Part shown: positions 1 through 32,689 of the stretch, in pieces
Layout: the number at the start of each line of letters is the position of its first letter
Numbering within the stretch: the first letter of the stretch is position 1
Assembly: GCA_030141605.1 (NCBI GenBank)
Contig: JAQGDQ010001607.1
Span: forward strand, 1 to 32,689
Origin: Tubiluchus corallicola
Lineage: Eukaryota > Priapulida > Priapulimorpha > Priapulimorphida > Tubiluchidae
Direction of reading: 5' to 3'
DNA length: 32,689 nt
Notes under the pieces: generated by a model
Seen by the model: only the letters and a program-made list of their open reading frames with translations
Databases searched by the model: none
Told to the model about the DNA's origin: nothing
Program-made: the position numbers and the translations under genes

Positions 1-329
1 CTTTACTTAATTGTGCATTAGTGTGTGCATAGAGTGATTTACTAGCAGGATCTTGCTTTTGAACAAGAAAAAATGAACTAGACAAGGTTCTAGCTAGACA
101 AAATTTCGCCATCTTTAATATGCTGTACTTTTTGTAAGTAGTAGTATCACTTGTGATAAATACTTTGCGCGGCAAGACATTGTAGGAGAGCAAGTTTTTT
201 GTATAACTGTCAAATGATGAATCAGTATGACTGAAGTTACATTGTTGTCCAATAAGTCATCACCATTTTGTGCCGTTTCCAAGCTGTTAACTTTGTTATA
301 GGAGATAACATTGAGTATCGTTGATGTAG
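1..329 (+). other. 3' end of an upstream intron
   Basis: AT-rich, with stops in all frames and no recognisable domain or repeat. Taken as the intron upstream of exon 1 because VWD1 must begin further 5'. Confidence 0.6.
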
Positions 330-32020
<31,691 letters not shown>

Positions 32021-32321
32021 GTTAGTGAAATTTTCCTTTTCTTGGTAATTATGGTAATTAAATTGCAGTTAATTTGTGAAGTAAGCAGTACCTGTCTTCG
32101 GTTGCCGTTAATTAACTTTTCAGGTTAATTATCAGTAAGAATAAATATATTATTAAGGATAAATAAATTAGTCAAATATTAGAAATGACTGCTAGCATTT
32201 ATAGGCAAGAAATTGTATATTTTGAACAGTAAATGTCCAAAGATTTTGTCTAATCAATCATCTGATTTTCCTTTAATCTGCACACTTACTTCTACGTGAG
32301 GAACGGTAACGGTCACCTCTG
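32021..32321 (+). other. Start of intron 22
   Basis: AT-rich sequence after the exon 22 donor, with no recognised element before the inverted array. Confidence 0.55.
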
Positions 32322-32689
32322 ACCCTTGCTATATTTAAGATTGAAACCATTTGTCTTTAAACAAAGTAATTCCTAGTTAATTCAACCCTTGCTATATTCA
32401 AGATTGAAACAATTTGTCTTTAAACAAAGTAATTCCTAGTTAATTCAACTCTTGCTATATTCAAGATTGAAACAATTTGTCTTTAAACAAAGTAATTCCT
32501 AGTTAATTCAACCCTTGCTATATTCAAGATTGAAACAATTTGTCTTTAAACAAAGTAATTCCTGGTTAATTCAACTCTTGCTATATTTAAGATTGAAACC
32601 ATTTGTCTTTAAACAAGGTAATTCCTAGTTAATTCAACTCTTGCTATATTTAAGATTGAAACCATTTGTCTTTAAACAAAGTAATTCCT
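32322..32689 (-). repeat. 63-bp minisatellite, inverted orientation, about 6 units, runs off the window (intron 22)
   Basis: Reverse complement of the 29351-31050 unit: CTTGCTATATTTAAGATTGA, AACCATTTGTCTTTAAACAA, AGTAATTCCTAGTTAATTCA. Starts at 32325 and 32388 give a period of 63. Sub-type changes (TTCAAG and AACAATTTG) match variants found at about 30300-30540 in the direct array, so the two arrays share recent ancestry. Confidence 0.97.

Overview
The window is animal (metazoan) nuclear DNA, AT-rich, carrying the interior of one large intron-rich gene on the + strand. Splicing 22 exons by canonical GT/AG sites with matching phases gives one uninterrupted reading frame of 3,865 nt (about 1,288 codons). 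It starts inside a VWD domain and stops inside a second mucin WxxW (CysD) domain, so both gene ends lie outside the window. I see no second host gene on either strand. The protein is an invertebrate-style gel-forming mucin or VWF relative. The species cannot be read from the sequence; an aquatic invertebrate is only a guess.

Domain order, in residues of the spliced fragment: end of VWD1 (1-48), C8-1 (about 50-155), TIL-1 with its E module (156-250), VWD2 (250-404), C8-2 (430-506), TIL-2 with E (507-595), the D-prime-type TIL with E (600-705), VWD3 (705-860), C8-3 (880-964), TIL-3 with E (965-1079), a Thr-rich linker (1079-1112), CysD-1 (1113-1209), a short Thr-rich linker (1210-1229) and the first part of CysD-2 (1230-1288). 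This is the D1-D2-D'-D3 assembly of VWF and the gel-forming mucins, followed by the PT-linker and CysD units typical of mucins. In known relatives the D assemblies drive pH- and calcium-dependent packing and disulfide multimerisation in the secretory pathway.

The introns are unusually rich in tandem repeats, roughly 9 kb of the window: a 31-bp array (intron 1), a 36-bp array of exactly 51 units abutting exon 3 (intron 2), a 65-bp array (intron 6), a 43-bp array (intron 8), about 650 bp of CT repeats (intron 10), a 62-bp array (intron 15), a pentanucleotide tract (intron 16), a perfect 23-bp x 15 array (intron 17), a 144-bp x 8 array inside a probable DNA transposon (intron 19) and a 63-bp x about 27 array (intron 21). 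The 63-bp array reappears inverted after exon 22. Mobile elements are a LINE 3' end, a tRNA-derived SINE, a deleted pogo-type element that keeps a transposase tail, a Tigger-like MITE, and several unnamed dispersed families present as pairs.

The two most notable observations are (1) that the 36-bp array repeats the intron 2/exon 3 splice junction itself, setting up dozens of same-phase candidate acceptors upstream of the real one, and (2) that exon 22, which encodes a CysD domain, sits between inverted arrays of the same 63-bp repeat.
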